Of a stretch of 64,000 nucleotides of DNA, positions 34,845-46,255 are shown piece after piece; position 1 is the stretch's first letter, and each line of letters begins with the position of its first letter. The DNA is from Streptomyces sp. NRRL F-4489 (GTDB taxonomy: Bacteria > Actinomycetota > Actinomycetes > Streptomycetales > Streptomycetaceae). A model generated the notes under the pieces. The model did not search any database, was not told the origin of the DNA, and was given only the letters and a program-made list of their open reading frames with translations. Made by a program: the position numbers and the translations under genes. The stretch spans positions 54,801 to 118,800 of the forward strand of contig NZ_LLZI01000202.1 in the NCBI RefSeq assembly GCF_001509485.1. Direction: 5' to 3'.

Positions 34845-36290
34845 ATGCCGATAGAACAACGCGGAGTCGACACCATCCCGGACGAGGAGCGCACCAGCAG
34901 CCCTCGCGACCTCGTTTCCATCCTGCTCGGCTCGAACCTCGCACTCGGCGTTGTGATCTTCGGCTGGCTCCCGGTCTCCTTCGGCCTCGGCTTCTGGGGG
35001 TCGGTGTCCTCCCTGGCGGCCGGCACCCTGGTCGGCGCCCTGCTGACCGCTCCGCTCGCGCTGGTCTCGCTGCGCAGCGCGACCAACCTCTCGACCTCCA
35101 GCGGCGCCTTCTTCGGCGTCCGCGGCCGGCTCATCGGCTCGGTGATCGGCCTGCTGCTCTCGCTCGGCTACACCGCGCTGACCCTCTGGGTCGGCGGCGA
35201 CGCCATGGTCGGCTGTCTGCACCGCCTCATCGGCCTGCCGGCCGACGGGGCGGCGTACACCATCGTCTACGCGGTCCTGGCGGCCGCCACCGCGGTCGGC
35301 GCGGTCTACGGCTACAAGGTCCTGCTGCGGCTGAGCAAGGTGCTCTCCATCGGCCTGACCCTGCTGCTGATCGTCGGCGTCTTCGCCTACGCGCACCACT
35401 TCACCACCGCCCCGGTGCCCGGCGTCCACTACGCCATGGGCGGCTACTGGCAGACCTGGCTGCTCTCCGCGGTCTCGGCGGGCCTGAGCGGCCCGATCGC
35501 CTTCATCACCCTGCTCGGCGACTACAGCCGCTACATCTCCCCCAACCGCCACCGCTCCAAGGCCGTCTTCGGCGCCACGTACCTGGGCCTGGTCCTCGGT
35601 CTGCTGGTGCCGCAGCTGTTCGGCACGTTCAGCGCGCTGGCGGTCGGCGCGGGCACGGACTACGCCGGGCCGCTGGTCGCCGGCGCGCCCCTGTGGTACC
35701 TCGTCTTCCTGCTGCTCAACGCCTCGGCCGGCTCGGCCGGCAACTCCGGTCTGATGCTCTACAGCATGGGCCTGGACCTCGACGCGATCCTGCCGCGCGC
35801 CACCCGCACCCAGGCCACCTACGTGGTCGCCGGCCTGTCCACCGCGCTGGTCTACGTCGGCCACTTCGCCTGGGACGCGCAGAACGCGATGACCGCCTTC
35901 GTCCTGCTGATGACCGCCATCGGCACGCCGTGGGCGGTCATCACCGTGATCGGCTTCGTCCGCTGCCGCGGCACCTACGACGCGGACTCCCTCCAGGTCT
36001 ACAACCGCGGCACGATCGGCGGCGTGTACTGGTTCAAGGCCGGCTGGAACGTCCAGGCCACCATCGCCTGGGCGCTGGGCTCCGCGGTCGGCCTGCTCTC
36101 GGTGGGCTCCCCGTACGAGGGCCCGCTGCTCAAGCTCACCGGCGGGATCGACATGAGCTTCCTGCTCGCCGCGTTCACCGCCGCGGTGGCCTACCTGGCG
36201 CTGGTCGCCCGCCAGCCGCGCCCGGTGCCCGCGCTGCGCGCCGCCGCGATGCCCGCGGCCGCGGACGACGCCCCCGCCCGGGTCGGCTGA
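34845..36290 (+). CDS. NCS1-family permease (cytosine/purine/allantoin type)
   Basis: A 481-residue permease with about 12 membrane spans. It starts MPIEQRGVDTIPDEERTSSP. Diagnostic features are ILLGSNLALGVVIFGWLPVSFGL in TM1, SGPIAFITLLGDYSRYI (the NCS1 signature region) and NASAGSAGNSGLMLYSMGLD. NCS1 members import cytosine, uracil, hydantoins, allantoin or thiamine by cation symport. The ATG at 34845 follows GGGGAG. It is divergent from ureAB-ureC-aguA and shares the operator region, so a nitrogen-rich ring or ureide substrate feeding that pathway is plausible (inference). Confidence 0.9.
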   Translation: MPIEQRGVDTIPDEERTSSPRDLVSILLGSNLALGVVIFGWLPVSFGLGFWGSVSSLAAGTLVGALLTAPLALVSLRSATNLSTSSGAFFGVRGRLIGSVIGLLLSLGYTALTLWVGGDAMVGCLHRLIGLPADGAAYTIVYAVLAAATAVGAVYGYKVLLRLSKVLSIGLTLLLIVGVFAYAHHFTTAPVPGVHYAMGGYWQTWLLSAVSAGLSGPIAFITLLGDYSRYISPNRHRSKAVFGATYLGLVLGLLVPQLFGTFSALAVGAGTDYAGPLVAGAPLWYLVFLLLNASAGSAGNSGLMLYSMGLDLDAILPRATRTQATYVVAGLSTALVYVGHFAWDAQNAMTAFVLLMTAIGTPWAVITVIGFVRCRGTYDADSLQVYNRGTIGGVYWFKAGWNVQATIAWALGSAVGLLSVGSPYEGPLLKLTGGIDMSFLLAAFTAAVAYLALVARQPRPVPALRAAAMPAAADDAPARVG

Positions 36291-36315
36291 CCGGGCCCGT
36301 ACGCACCGACGGCGA

Positions 36316-36346
36316 AGGCCGCCCCGGCATCTGCCGGCGGCGGCCT
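36316..36346. terminator. Imperfect hairpin between the NCS1 permease and ilvE
   Basis: AGGCCGCCCCGGCA pairs with TGCCGGCGGCGGCCT, with one bulge and a very short loop, between convergent genes. Confidence 0.5.
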
Positions 36347-36387
36347 CGGTCGTTCCCCGGGGAATCGTTCACCCCGGGGACGGGCTT

Positions 36388-37476
36388 TCAGACGATGGGG
36401 TGCATCCAGCCGTGCTCGTCGGGGGTCACCCCGCGCTGGATGTCCAGCAGCGCCTCGCGCAGCTTCAGCGTGACCTTGCCCGGCTCACCGCCGGCCTGCT
36501 GCCACTCCGCGCCGTCCCGCTTGACCGTGCCGACCGGGGTGATCACGGCGGCGGTACCGCAGGCGAAGACCTCGGTCAGCGCGCCGCTCGCGCTGTCCCG
36601 CTGCCACTGGTCGATGGAGATCCGCCCCTCCTCGGACGCGTAGCCCAGGTCGCGGGCGACCGTGAGCAGCGAGTCGCGGGTGACGCCAGCCAGCAGCGAA
36701 CCGGTCAGCTTGGGGGTGACGATCCGGTCGCCGTAGACGAAGTAGAGGTTCATCCCGCCCAGCTCCTCGACCCACGTGTGCTCCACGGCGTCGAGGTAGG
36801 CGACCTGGTCGCAGCCGCGGGCCGCGGCCTCGGCCTGGGCCAGCAGGGACGCGGCGTAGTTGCCGCCGGTCTTGGCGTCGCCCATGCCGCCGGGGACGGC
36901 CCGCACGCGGTCCTCGGACAGCCAGATGGAGACCGGCTTGACGCCGCCGGGGAAGTACGCGCCGGCCGGCGAGGCGATGACGACGAAGAGGTACTCCGAG
37001 GCCGGCTTGACGCCCAGCCCCACCTCGGTGGCGATCATGAACGGGCGCAGGTACAGCGACTCCTCGCCGCCGTGCGCCGGCACCCAGTCCTGGTCCTGCC
37101 GCACCAGCGCGTCGCACGCCTCGATGAACGTCTCGACCGGCAGCTCGGGCATGGCCAGCCGGCGGGCGGACGCCTGGAAGCGCCGGGCGTTGGCGTCCGG
37201 GCGGAAGGTGGCGACGCTGCCGTCGGGCCGGCGGTACGCCTTCAGGCCCTCGAAGATCTCCTGCGCGTAGTGCAGGACGTTGGTCGCCGGGTCCAGGGAG
37301 AGCGGACCGTACGGCACGAGCTGCCCGTCGTGCCAGCCGCGGCCCTCGGTCCACTTGATCGTGACCATGTGGTCGGTGAAGTGGCGGCCGAAGCCGGGGG
37401 CGGCCAGGATCTGCTCCCGCTCCGCCGCGGGCAGCGGGTGCGAGGAGGGCTTGAGCTCGATCGTGGGCGTCGTCAT
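36388..37476 (-). CDS. ilvE: Branched-chain amino acid aminotransferase
   Basis: IlvE performs the last step of valine, leucine and isoleucine synthesis (transamination from glutamate) and the first of their breakdown. The 362-residue fold-type IV enzyme shows [14 protein letters not shown] near the start, [19 protein letters not shown], the PLP-Lys region [16 protein letters not shown] and [13 protein letters not shown]. The ATG at 37474-37476 ([10 protein letters not shown]) is chosen as in homologues; an upstream in-frame start adds an unlikely leader. It is separate from leuB by a 353-bp gap and reads the same way. Confidence 0.96.
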   Translation of the reverse strand: MTTPTIELKPSSHPLPAAEREQILAAPGFGRHFTDHMVTIKWTEGRGWHDGQLVPYGPLSLDPATNVLHYAQEIFEGLKAYRRPDGSVATFRPDANARRFQASARRLAMPELPVETFIEACDALVRQDQDWVPAHGGEESLYLRPFMIATEVGLGVKPASEYLFVVIASPAGAYFPGGVKPVSIWLSEDRVRAVPGGMGDAKTGGNYAASLLAQAEAAARGCDQVAYLDAVEHTWVEELGGMNLYFVYGDRIVTPKLTGSLLAGVTRDSLLTVARDLGYASEEGRISIDQWQRDSASGALTEVFACGTAAVITPVGTVKRDGAEWQQAGGEPGKVTLKLREALLDIQRGVTPDEHGWMHPIV

Positions 37477-37829
37477 GTATGCGTGTCCTTCACAGCGTGG
37501 TCCGATACCGCAGGTCACCGGCCCAGCCCTCCGGCCGGGTGGCGGGGCGGCGCCCCGCGCGCGGCACCGGTGCGGTTGGCGGCGGCCGCGCGCTCCATCG
37601 TTACTCAGTCGTACCGGTCGTTACTGGGACGTCCGAGTTTCGCGGGGCGGCGGCCCCTCGTCCGATTATCGCGCGCGGGTGTCCGGCGCCGGAACCGGTG
37701 GGCCGGTACCGAAACCGGGACGGAATGCTGGCGGGGGAAAGAGGCCGGGAAAGCGGAGGGGGAAACGGGGACAGCGCCGGACCGTGACCGGCCCGGCGCT
37801 GCGTGGAGATGCGTGGAGTGCGGCGGGCG
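37477..37829. other. 353-bp spacer between leuB and ilvE
   Basis: No gene is supported. The region includes the ilvE promoter and the leuB 3' end. Two TCGTTACT elements lie about 35 bases apart (near 37598-37625), but I see no clear operator, leader peptide or terminator. Confidence 0.5.
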
Positions 37830-38870
37830 TCAGCCCGCTACGCGTGCGGCGAGCGCGTCGCCGATCTCGTCGGTGGTGCGCGGCGTGCCGTCCCGGGCCT
37901 CCAGGTCGGCGGCGACCTCGGCCTCGATCCGGGCGGCCTGCTCCTCGTAGCCGAGGTGGCGCAGCAGCAGGGCGACCGAGAGGATCGTGGCGGTCGGGTC
38001 GGCCTTGCCGGTGCCCGCGATGTCCGGCGCGGAGCCGTGCACCGGCTCGAACATGGACGGGAACTCGCCGGTCGGGTTGATGTTCCCGGAGGCGGCCAGG
38101 CCGATACCGCCGGTGACGGCCGCGGCCAGGTCGGTGAGGATGTCGCCGAAGAGGTTGTCGGTGACGATCACGTCGAACCGCTCGGGCTGGGTGACGAGGA
38201 AGATCGTCGCCGCGTCGACGTGGAGGTAGTCGGTGGTGACGTCGGGGTACTCCGCGCCGACCTTGTCGAAGATGTTCTTCCACATGTGCCCGGCGTAGAC
38301 CAGGACGTTGTTCTTGTGGACCAGCGTCAGCTTCTTGCGCGGCCGGGCCTGGGCCCGCTCGTAGGCGTCCCGGACGACCCGCTCGACACCGTAGGCGGTG
38401 TTCACGCTGACCTCGGTGGCGACCTCGGCCGGGGTGCCGGTGCGCAGGCTGCCGCCGTTGCCGGTGTACGGGCCCTCGGTGCCCTCGCGGACGACCACGA
38501 AGTCGATCTCGGGGCGGCCGGCCAGCGGCGTGGCGGTGTTCGGGAAGAGCTTCGACGGGCGGAGGTTGACGAAGTGGTCGAAGGCGAAGCGGAGTTTCAG
38601 CAGCAACCCGCGCTCCAGGACGCCGGACGGCACCGAGGGGTCGCCGATCGCGCCGAGCAGGATCGCGTCGTGGTCCTTCAGCGCGGCCAGTTCCGCGTCC
38701 GGCAGGGTCTCGCCGGTGCGGTGCCACCGCCGGGCCCCGAGGTCGTACTCCTTGGTTTCCAGCTTGACGTCCTGCGGGAGGACCGCGGTCAGGACCTTCA
38801 GCCCCTGGGCCACGACTTCCTGGCCGATTCCGTCACCGGGGATCACTGCGAGGCGAATGCTGCGAGACAT
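37830..38870 (-). CDS. leuB: 3-isopropylmalate dehydrogenase
   Basis: LeuB oxidatively decarboxylates 3-isopropylmalate in leucine synthesis, and 3-methylmalate on the citramalate route. The 346-residue protein starts [20 protein letters not shown] (actinobacterial type), with [18 protein letters not shown] (substrate Arg), [39 protein letters not shown] and [19 protein letters not shown] (NAD site). It is a single gene, not linked to leuCD in an operon. Confidence 0.96.
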   Translation of the reverse strand: MSRSIRLAVIPGDGIGQEVVAQGLKVLTAVLPQDVKLETKEYDLGARRWHRTGETLPDAELAALKDHDAILLGAIGDPSVPSGVLERGLLLKLRFAFDHFVNLRPSKLFPNTATPLAGRPEIDFVVVREGTEGPYTGNGGSLRTGTPAEVATEVSVNTAYGVERVVRDAYERAQARPRKKLTLVHKNNVLVYAGHMWKNIFDKVGAEYPDVTTDYLHVDAATIFLVTQPERFDVIVTDNLFGDILTDLAAAVTGGIGLAASGNINPTGEFPSMFEPVHGSAPDIAGTGKADPTATILSVALLLRHLGYEEQAARIEAEVAADLEARDGTPRTTDEIGDALAARVAG

Positions 38871-39011
38871 GCCTGGACCCTACTCTTCGTCCCAGTGATT
38901 GACACGTGATGTCCGCCATGCGGACAGCGTCACCGGCCGCACGGCCGCGGGACACCCGCCGTTCACCCGGCCGCCCCGCCCCCGTCGGCCGACCCTGCCA
39001 GATTCGGCCGC

Positions 39012-40625
39012 ATGACTGCACTTCCCCGGGGGGAGCGCCCCCTGCCCTCGCACACCCCCCGCGTCGGCATACCGGAGCACCTCGCGGCCCGGATGACCAT
39101 GCCCGAGCAGCACGACTACCTGCGCACCAAGCTGACCCGCCGGGGCCTGCTGCGCACCTCCGCGGCGACCGCCGGGATGGCCGCCGGCGCCGGTCTGCTG
39201 TCCGCGCCGGCCGCGCACGCCGCCGGGCCCGTGCTGCTCACCGCGCCCGCCACCACCGCCGTGGACGGGCACCTGGTCGCCCCGTTCGGCCGCCACCTGG
39301 CCTTCGGCGCCGATCCGCGGACGCAGATGCGGGTGAGCTGGCAGGTGCCGTTCGCGGTCCGCCGCCCGTATCTGCGGGTCGGCCTGAAGCCCTGGGACCT
39401 GGGGCGGAAGATCGCGGCCGAGGTGCGCCACCTGCACACCCCGTCGCTGTCCGCCAAGCTCCCGGCGGTCGACCAGTTCTACCTGCACGCGGCGCTGGAC
39501 GGGCTGCGCCCGGGGACCACGTACTACTACGGCGTCGGCCACGACGGCTTCGACCCGGCCGACCCGCGCCGCTTCGCGGCCGTCGGCACCTTCCGCACCG
39601 CCCCGGCGCGCGCCGAGCGCTTCGTCTTCACCGCCTTCGGCGACCAGGGCGTCAGCTACCACGCGCTCGCCAACGACCAGCTGATCCTGGGCCAGAACCC
39701 GGCCTTCCACCTGCACGCCGGGGACATCTGCTACGCCGACCCGGACGGCCAGGGCTCCGAGCACGACACCTACGACGCGCGCGCCTGGGACCAGTTCCTC
39801 GCCCAGACCGAGACGGTGGCCAAGTCCGTGCCGTGGATGGTGACGACCGGGAACCACGACATGGAGGCGTGGTACTCCCCCAACGGCTACGGCGGCCAGT
39901 CCGCCCGCTGGTCGCTGCCCGGCAACGGCCCGGACCCCGAGCGCGCCCCGGGCGTCTACTCCTTCACCTACGGCAACACCGCGGTGATCGCCCTGGACGC
40001 CAACGACGTCTCGTACGAGATCCCGGCCAACGCGGGCTACACCGAAGGCCGGCAGACCCGCTGGCTGGACCGCCGCCTCGGCGAGCTGCGGGCCACCGCG
40101 GGCATCGACTTCCTGGTGGTCTTCTTCCACCACTGCGCGTACTCCACCACCACCGCGCACGCCTCGGAGGGCGGGGTCCGCGACGCCTGGCTGCCGCTCT
40201 TCGAGAAGCACCAGGTGGACCTCGTGATCAACGGCCACAACCACGTCTACGAGCGGACCGACGCGCTCAGGGGCGGCCGGGTGGCGAAGCGGATGCCGAT
40301 CGGCGAGACGGTGGACGCGGCGCGCGAGGGCATCGTGTACGTGACGGCCGGCGGCGCCGGGAAGTCCCTTTACGACTTCCCCGTCCCCGACAGCTACGAG
40401 GGGCACGTCAAGGACCTCGACAGCGTGGACAGCTACCACTGGGCCAAGGGGCGGGCGAAGGTGAAGGAGGCCGTCGAGTGGTCCCGGGTGCGCTACACCG
40501 GCTACTCGTTCCTGGCCGTCGAGGTCACGCCGGGCGCGCGGCCGCGGATGAGGGTCACCGCGCTCGCCGAGTCCGGTGAGCGGATCGACCACTTCGAGGT
40601 GACCCGCTCCGGCCGCCGGGGCTGA
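39012..40625 (+). CDS. Exported purple-acid-phosphatase-like metallophosphoesterase
   Basis: A 537-residue secreted phosphatase. A Tat signal lies at residues about 36-70 (TRRGLLRTSAATAGMAAGAG, ending APAAHA). An N-terminal fibronectin-type domain covers about 80-195. The metallophosphoesterase domain shows FTAFGDQG, HAGDICYADP, TTGNHDME, VVFFHHC and INGHNHVYER, which together form the dinuclear metal site. The first 35 residues before the Tat motif may be excess; in-frame ATGs at residues 28 and 30 are alternatives. Likely role: phosphate scavenging outside the cell (inference). Confidence 0.9.
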   Translation: MTALPRGERPLPSHTPRVGIPEHLAARMTMPEQHDYLRTKLTRRGLLRTSAATAGMAAGAGLLSAPAAHAAGPVLLTAPATTAVDGHLVAPFGRHLAFGADPRTQMRVSWQVPFAVRRPYLRVGLKPWDLGRKIAAEVRHLHTPSLSAKLPAVDQFYLHAALDGLRPGTTYYYGVGHDGFDPADPRRFAAVGTFRTAPARAERFVFTAFGDQGVSYHALANDQLILGQNPAFHLHAGDICYADPDGQGSEHDTYDARAWDQFLAQTETVAKSVPWMVTTGNHDMEAWYSPNGYGGQSARWSLPGNGPDPERAPGVYSFTYGNTAVIALDANDVSYEIPANAGYTEGRQTRWLDRRLGELRATAGIDFLVVFFHHCAYSTTTAHASEGGVRDAWLPLFEKHQVDLVINGHNHVYERTDALRGGRVAKRMPIGETVDAAREGIVYVTAGGAGKSLYDFPVPDSYEGHVKDLDSVDSYHWAKGRAKVKEAVEWSRVRYTGYSFLAVEVTPGARPRMRVTALAESGERIDHFEVTRSGRRG

Positions 40626-40704
40626 CCGGCCCCAGCCTCACCGACCGCGCCGAGGGGCGCCCGGGATCACGTCCCGGGCGCCCTTTCGCGTTCGGCTCCG
40701 CGGC

Positions 40705-40836
40705 TCAGTGGCCGGTGGAACCGCCGTTGTCGCGGCGGTCGAGGGCGCGCTGGAGGGCCGCCGCGGCGTTGCGGCGGTCGGCGTCGTTGGACTGACGGGA
40801 GGAGTGACGGGTCCTGCGGACGATGGTCTCGGCCAT
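40705..40836 (-). CDS. Very small basic conserved protein (43 aa)
   Basis: A 43-residue peptide, MAETIVRRTRHSSRQSND..., with an Ala-rich amphipathic helix (AAAALQRALDRRD) and ending GGSTGH. GGGAG lies 9 bases upstream of the ATG. I do not know the function; the strongly basic N-terminus suggests nucleic acid contact. It lies alone between the phosphatase and pruA. Confidence 0.5.
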   Translation of the reverse strand: MAETIVRRTRHSSRQSNDADRRNAAAALQRALDRRDNGGSTGH

Positions 40837-41081
40837 GATGCGCGTCTCCCATGCCAGAGCCCCGAGATGGCCCGGGGGCGTTGAAGAAGAGGGGTGGTGG
40901 TGCGAGAGGCCGGCAGGGCGGGGGCCGCGGCGCCGCAGGGGTCACCTGCGCACACGCGCCGGGCCGCATCCGCATTCGCTGGATGCAGCGATACGTTCGG
41001 CTCCTACAACGCTAGGACAGCCCGGCCGTGATGTCTGCACAATTACTTGGGCTTCCTACTATTTGAGACGCGATCATGACG

Positions 41082-41124
41082 CCGGAAGGCCCGGCACCCC
41101 TTTTTCGGGTGCCGGGCCTTCCGG
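41082..41124 (-). terminator. Strong hairpin after pruA
   Basis: A perfect 18-bp stem (CCGGAAGGCCCGGCACCC with its complement) and a 7-base loop begins 15 bases after the pruA stop. Confidence 0.85.
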
Positions 41125-41138
41125 TCGCGCGGGCGGTG

Positions 41139-42779
<1,641 letters not shown>

Positions 42780-42831
42780 GGTGGCCGTGTCTCCTTACGC
42801 TTGCGATCGTCGTTCGATCGTTGTCGTTGTC

Positions 42832-42868
42832 GTACGTCGGTGTACGCCGTACGTCGGTGTACGTCGGT
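42832..42868 (+). repeat. Decamer GTACGTCGGT repeated three times upstream of pruA
   Basis: GTACGTCGGT occurs at 42832, 42849 and 42859, with a degenerate GTACGCC between the first two. It lies 53 to 89 bases upstream of the pruA start. Confidence 0.6.
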
Positions 42869-42996
42869 CGCGCCGGGGCCGCTGCCACGGCGAGTGGCCC
42901 GGGGACGGGGTGGTACCCCGTCCCCAGAATCCCCCCATACGGGCCCAAAGGGCCAGACTGCATACCCCGGGGGCAACCCCCGGACCCCCGGCCGGG

Positions 42997-43923
42997 TCAG
43001 CCCCGGGTGGCCAGCGACCTCAGGAAGAAGGTCAGGTTGGCGGGGCGCTCGGCGAGGCGGCGCATGAAGTAGCCGTACCAGTCGGTGCCGTAGGGCACGT
43101 AGACCCGCATCCGGTGGCCCTCCTCCACCAGCCGCCGCTGCTCGGCCTCGCGGATGCCGAACAGCATCTGGAACTCGTAGTCGGCGGGCTTGCGGCCGCT
43201 GCGGTGCGCCAGGTCCTGGGCGATGGCGACCATCCGCGGGTCGTGGGACCCGATCATCGGGTAGCCCTGCCCGGCCATCAGGATCTTCAGGCAGCGCACA
43301 TAGGCCCGGTCGACCTCCCGCTTGTCCTGGAACGCGACCGTCGCGGGCTCCTTGTACGCGCCCTTGACCAGCCGCACCCGGGAGCCTGCCCCGGCCAGCT
43401 CGCGGCAGTCGTCCTCGGTGCGGAAGAGGTACGACTGGAGGACCGCGCCCGTCTGGGGGAAGCGCTCGCGCAGGGTCCGCAGGATCGCCAGGGTGGAGTC
43501 GACCGTGGTGTGGTCCTCCATGTCCAGCGTGACGGTGGTGCCGGCCTCGGCGGCGGCTTCGACCACCGGGGTGACGTTGCGCAGCGCGAGGTCGTGCCCG
43601 CCGGTCAGCGCCTGGCCGAACGCGGAGAGCTTGACCGACATCTCGGTGCGGGTGCCCAGGCCCAGGTCCTTGAGCGACGCGGCGAGCCGGAGGTAGGCGT
43701 CACGGGTGCGCAGCGCCTCGGCCGGGTCGGTGATGTCCTCGCCCAGGAAGTCCAGGGTGACGTCCATACCGCGGGCGGCCAGGGCCCGCACCGCCGCCAT
43801 CGACTCGTCCAGGCGCTCGCCCGCGACGAAGCGGTCCACCACGGGCCGGGTGACCGGGGCGGCCGCGACCACGCGGCGGATGCGGTCGCTGCGCGCGGCG
43901 GCGAGAAGCACGGGACCCAGCAT
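42997..43923 (-). CDS. Monofunctional proline dehydrogenase
   Basis: A 308-residue FAD-dependent proline dehydrogenase (called PutB or PruB in some actinobacteria), making P5C from proline. The TIM-barrel motifs are seen as TLDFLGEDI, MSVKLSAFGQAL, LDMEDHTTVD, VRLVKGAYKEP, IGSHDPRMV, FQMLFGI and RVYVPYGTDWYGYFMRRLAERP (proline- and FAD-binding end). The ATG at 43921-43923 (MLGPVLLAAARS) matches the family start and sits 9 bases after GGAGG. It forms a unit with pruA and is divergent from the PucR-type regulator. Confidence 0.95.
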   Translation of the reverse strand: MLGPVLLAAARSDRIRRVVAAAPVTRPVVDRFVAGERLDESMAAVRALAARGMDVTLDFLGEDITDPAEALRTRDAYLRLAASLKDLGLGTRTEMSVKLSAFGQALTGGHDLALRNVTPVVEAAAEAGTTVTLDMEDHTTVDSTLAILRTLRERFPQTGAVLQSYLFRTEDDCRELAGAGSRVRLVKGAYKEPATVAFQDKREVDRAYVRCLKILMAGQGYPMIGSHDPRMVAIAQDLAHRSGRKPADYEFQMLFGIREAEQRRLVEEGHRMRVYVPYGTDWYGYFMRRLAERPANLTFFLRSLATRG

Positions 43924-44127
43924 GGGGCACCTCCACGGTTCAGGATGACAAACGCCGGACGGCCGCCGATCGGGCGGGCGCGGCGGCGAGATGAGCCACC
44001 TGAAATTTAAGGATCTCGCCACTTTCCGGCCATCGACAGCTGTCACGCCTTCGTGGCCGCCATCTCAGACAGATGTATGAGAATGGGGGGCGGGAGACGG
44101 CAGTGACGGGAGAGGGGACGGGCCGCG

Positions 44128-45459
44128 GTGCGGAGCGACTACCAGCAGCTGGTGGACGAGATCTCGGCGGCGCTCGGCGCGCCGGCGACGCTGGAGGACC
44201 GGGACTTCGGGCTGATCGCGTTCGGCGCGCACGAGGGCGAGGACGACGAGGTCATGGACCCGGTGCGGACCCGGTCGATCCTCCAGCGGCGGTCCTCGGC
44301 GGCGGTCCGCGCGTGGTTCGAGGCGTTCGGGATCGCCCGCGCCACCGCGCCGCTGCGGATCCCCCCGGACCCGGCCGCCGGCGTCTTCAAAGGCCGGATC
44401 TGCCTCCCCGTACGCCACCGGGGCGTGGTGCACGGCTATGTCTGGCTGCTGGACGACGGCCATCTGACGGACCTGGAACTGGGCGGCCCCGGCGCCCCGC
44501 CCGACCCGCGGATCGCGCAGGCCATGGAGTCCGCCGCGCGGATCGGCGCCCTGCTCGCCGACGAGGCCCGGGCCGGCTCCGAACTGGCCGGAATCCTGCG
44601 GGAGTTGCTGACCTGCCGGCCCGCCGGCCGGGCCGCCGCGGCCGCCGCGCTGCGGGACGGTCTGCGCGACACCCTGCGCTTCACCCCCGGGGCGCCGCTG
44701 ACCGTGGTCGCGGTCCTCCCCTGGAACACCGCCGACGACGACGGGCCCCCGCTGCCGAATCTGCCCGGGCTGCTGGCGGGCTGCCCGATGCCGGCGGCCT
44801 GCCCGGCGCCGGGGGCGGACGGCGGGCGGGGGGACCGGGGCGGGAGCGGTGGCCTTGCGGGGGCCGGTCCCGGCGGCGGTACGGGGGCCGGTGGCGGTGC
44901 CGACGCCGATGGCGGCGCGCTGGCCGCCCTGGTCCGGCTGCGGGAGCCGGGGTCGCTCGCCCCGGCCCGTACGGCCGCCGGGCATCTGCTGCGCTCCCCC
45001 AGGGCCGGCGGCCCGCCCGGACCGGCCGCCCGCGCCGGGGACCGGCCCACCGGGGGCGCCGCCGGTATCGGGGTACCGACCCGGGAACCGGCCGATCTGC
45101 CGGGCGTATGGCGGCAGGCCAGGGACGCGGCCCGGGCGGCCCGTGCCGAACCCCGGCTGGGCCCGGTCGCCGAATGGGACGCGCTCGGCGCCCACCGCCT
45201 GCTCACCGCGCTCCCGCCGGCCGCGCCCGATCCGGCCGTCGGACCGCTGCTGGCGCCCGCGCACGCCGAACTCGCCCGGACCGCCGAGGCGTTCCTGGAC
45301 TGCGCGGGCCAGGCCGGCCGCACCGCGCGCCACCTCGGCATCCACCGCCAGACCCTCTACTACCGCCTGGGCCGGGTCGAACAGCTCACCGGCCTCGACC
45401 TCGACGAGGGCGCGGACCGCCTGCTGCTCCACATGGGGCTCAAGGCGGCGCGGCTGTGA
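44128..45459 (+). CDS. PucR-family regulator, probable activator of proline catabolism
   Basis: A 443-residue PucR-type regulator, divergent from the proline dehydrogenase-pruA pair and therefore its likely activator. The start is GTG ([20 protein letters not shown]). The N-terminal half holds a sensor-like region. The C-terminus carries the PucR helix-turn-helix, with [29 protein letters not shown] and [13 protein letters not shown] Gly/Ala-rich low-complexity insert lies around residues 228-265, unusual in length. It was read as continuous frame, so the insert is real sequence here. Confidence 0.9.
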   Translation: MRSDYQQLVDEISAALGAPATLEDRDFGLIAFGAHEGEDDEVMDPVRTRSILQRRSSAAVRAWFEAFGIARATAPLRIPPDPAAGVFKGRICLPVRHRGVVHGYVWLLDDGHLTDLELGGPGAPPDPRIAQAMESAARIGALLADEARAGSELAGILRELLTCRPAGRAAAAAALRDGLRDTLRFTPGAPLTVVAVLPWNTADDDGPPLPNLPGLLAGCPMPAACPAPGADGGRGDRGGSGGLAGAGPGGGTGAGGGADADGGALAALVRLREPGSLAPARTAAGHLLRSPRAGGPPGPAARAGDRPTGGAAGIGVPTREPADLPGVWRQARDAARAARAEPRLGPVAEWDALGAHRLLTALPPAAPDPAVGPLLAPAHAELARTAEAFLDCAGQAGRTARHLGIHRQTLYYRLGRVEQLTGLDLDEGADRLLLHMGLKAARL

Positions 45460-45499
45460 GGGCGGCCTCCCTGAGAGGGGCGGTCGCTACGATGCGGGA

Positions 45500-46255
45500 A
45501 TGCTGTCGATGGTGGTGGCGCCCCGGCGGAGCGAGCCGGTGGTGCTGCACAACGCGGACGTCCCCCATGACGCGGCGAGCACCATGAAGGTGGCCGTGCT
45601 GGCGGCTGTGCACCGCAGCGGTCTCGACCTGGACGCGCGGATTCCGGTGGTCAACGACTTCCGGTCGGTGACCGGCGGCGGCTACCGCAACAGCCCCGAG
45701 TGGGACAGCGACGCGCTGCCCTGGGAGCGGATCGGCGGCCTGGCCTCCGTACGCTGGCTCGCCGGCCGCATGGTCACCCACTCGTCCAACCTCGCGACGA
45801 ACCTGTGCCTGGCGCGGGTCGGGCAGGCGGCCGTGGACCGGGTCTGGCGGCGGGCCGGTGCCACGGTGAGCGGCAGCCCGCGCGGCATCGAGGACTACGC
45901 GGGCCGCGACGCCGGAGCGCACAACCGGGTGTCGGCCCGGGACCTGGTCCGGCTGCTGGACTCCCTGGAGCCGGAGGTGCTGGCGCTGCTGGAGCACAAC
46001 GTCCACCGCGTGGACCTCGCGGCCGGGCTGCCGCCGGGCACGCGCCTGGCCGGGAAGAACGGCTGGTTCCCCGGGCTGCGCCACAGCGCCGCCGTGGTCT
46101 ACCCCGCGGACGCGGCACCGTACGTCCTCGCCGTCTGCTACACCGGGCCGCTGGCGAACGGCCGCGCGGCCGGCGATCCGGCGGCCCGGCTGCTGGCCCG
46201 TATCTCAGCCGGGGTGTGGCGCCGGCGGCACGCCCTCGCCGGCGGCGGCCTCTGA
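45500..46255 (+). CDS. Cytoplasmic-looking serine hydrolase (class A beta-lactamase fold)
   Basis: A 251-residue serine hydrolase of the beta-lactamase/transpeptidase fold. Motifs are S27-T-M-K30 (nucleophile and general base), SSNLATNLCL (SxN equivalent) and AGKNGWFPG (KTG equivalent). No signal peptide or lipobox is present, so it probably stays in the cytoplasm, unusual for a beta-lactamase. The ATG at 45500 gives MLSMVVAPRR. The frame is open upstream but without better starts. Its last 51 bases overlap the convergent aminotransferase gene. Confidence 0.85.
   Translation: MLSMVVAPRRSEPVVLHNADVPHDAASTMKVAVLAAVHRSGLDLDARIPVVNDFRSVTGGGYRNSPEWDSDALPWERIGGLASVRWLAGRMVTHSSNLATNLCLARVGQAAVDRVWRRAGATVSGSPRGIEDYAGRDAGAHNRVSARDLVRLLDSLEPEVLALLEHNVHRVDLAAGLPPGTRLAGKNGWFPGLRHSAAVVYPADAAPYVLAVCYTGPLANGRAAGDPAARLLARISAGVWRRRHALAGGGL

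Noticed and set aside
41082..41124. Long perfect inverted repeat as the end of a mobile element
   Set aside because: It lies directly after pruA with a 7-base loop and has no transposase or target duplication; it is a terminator.
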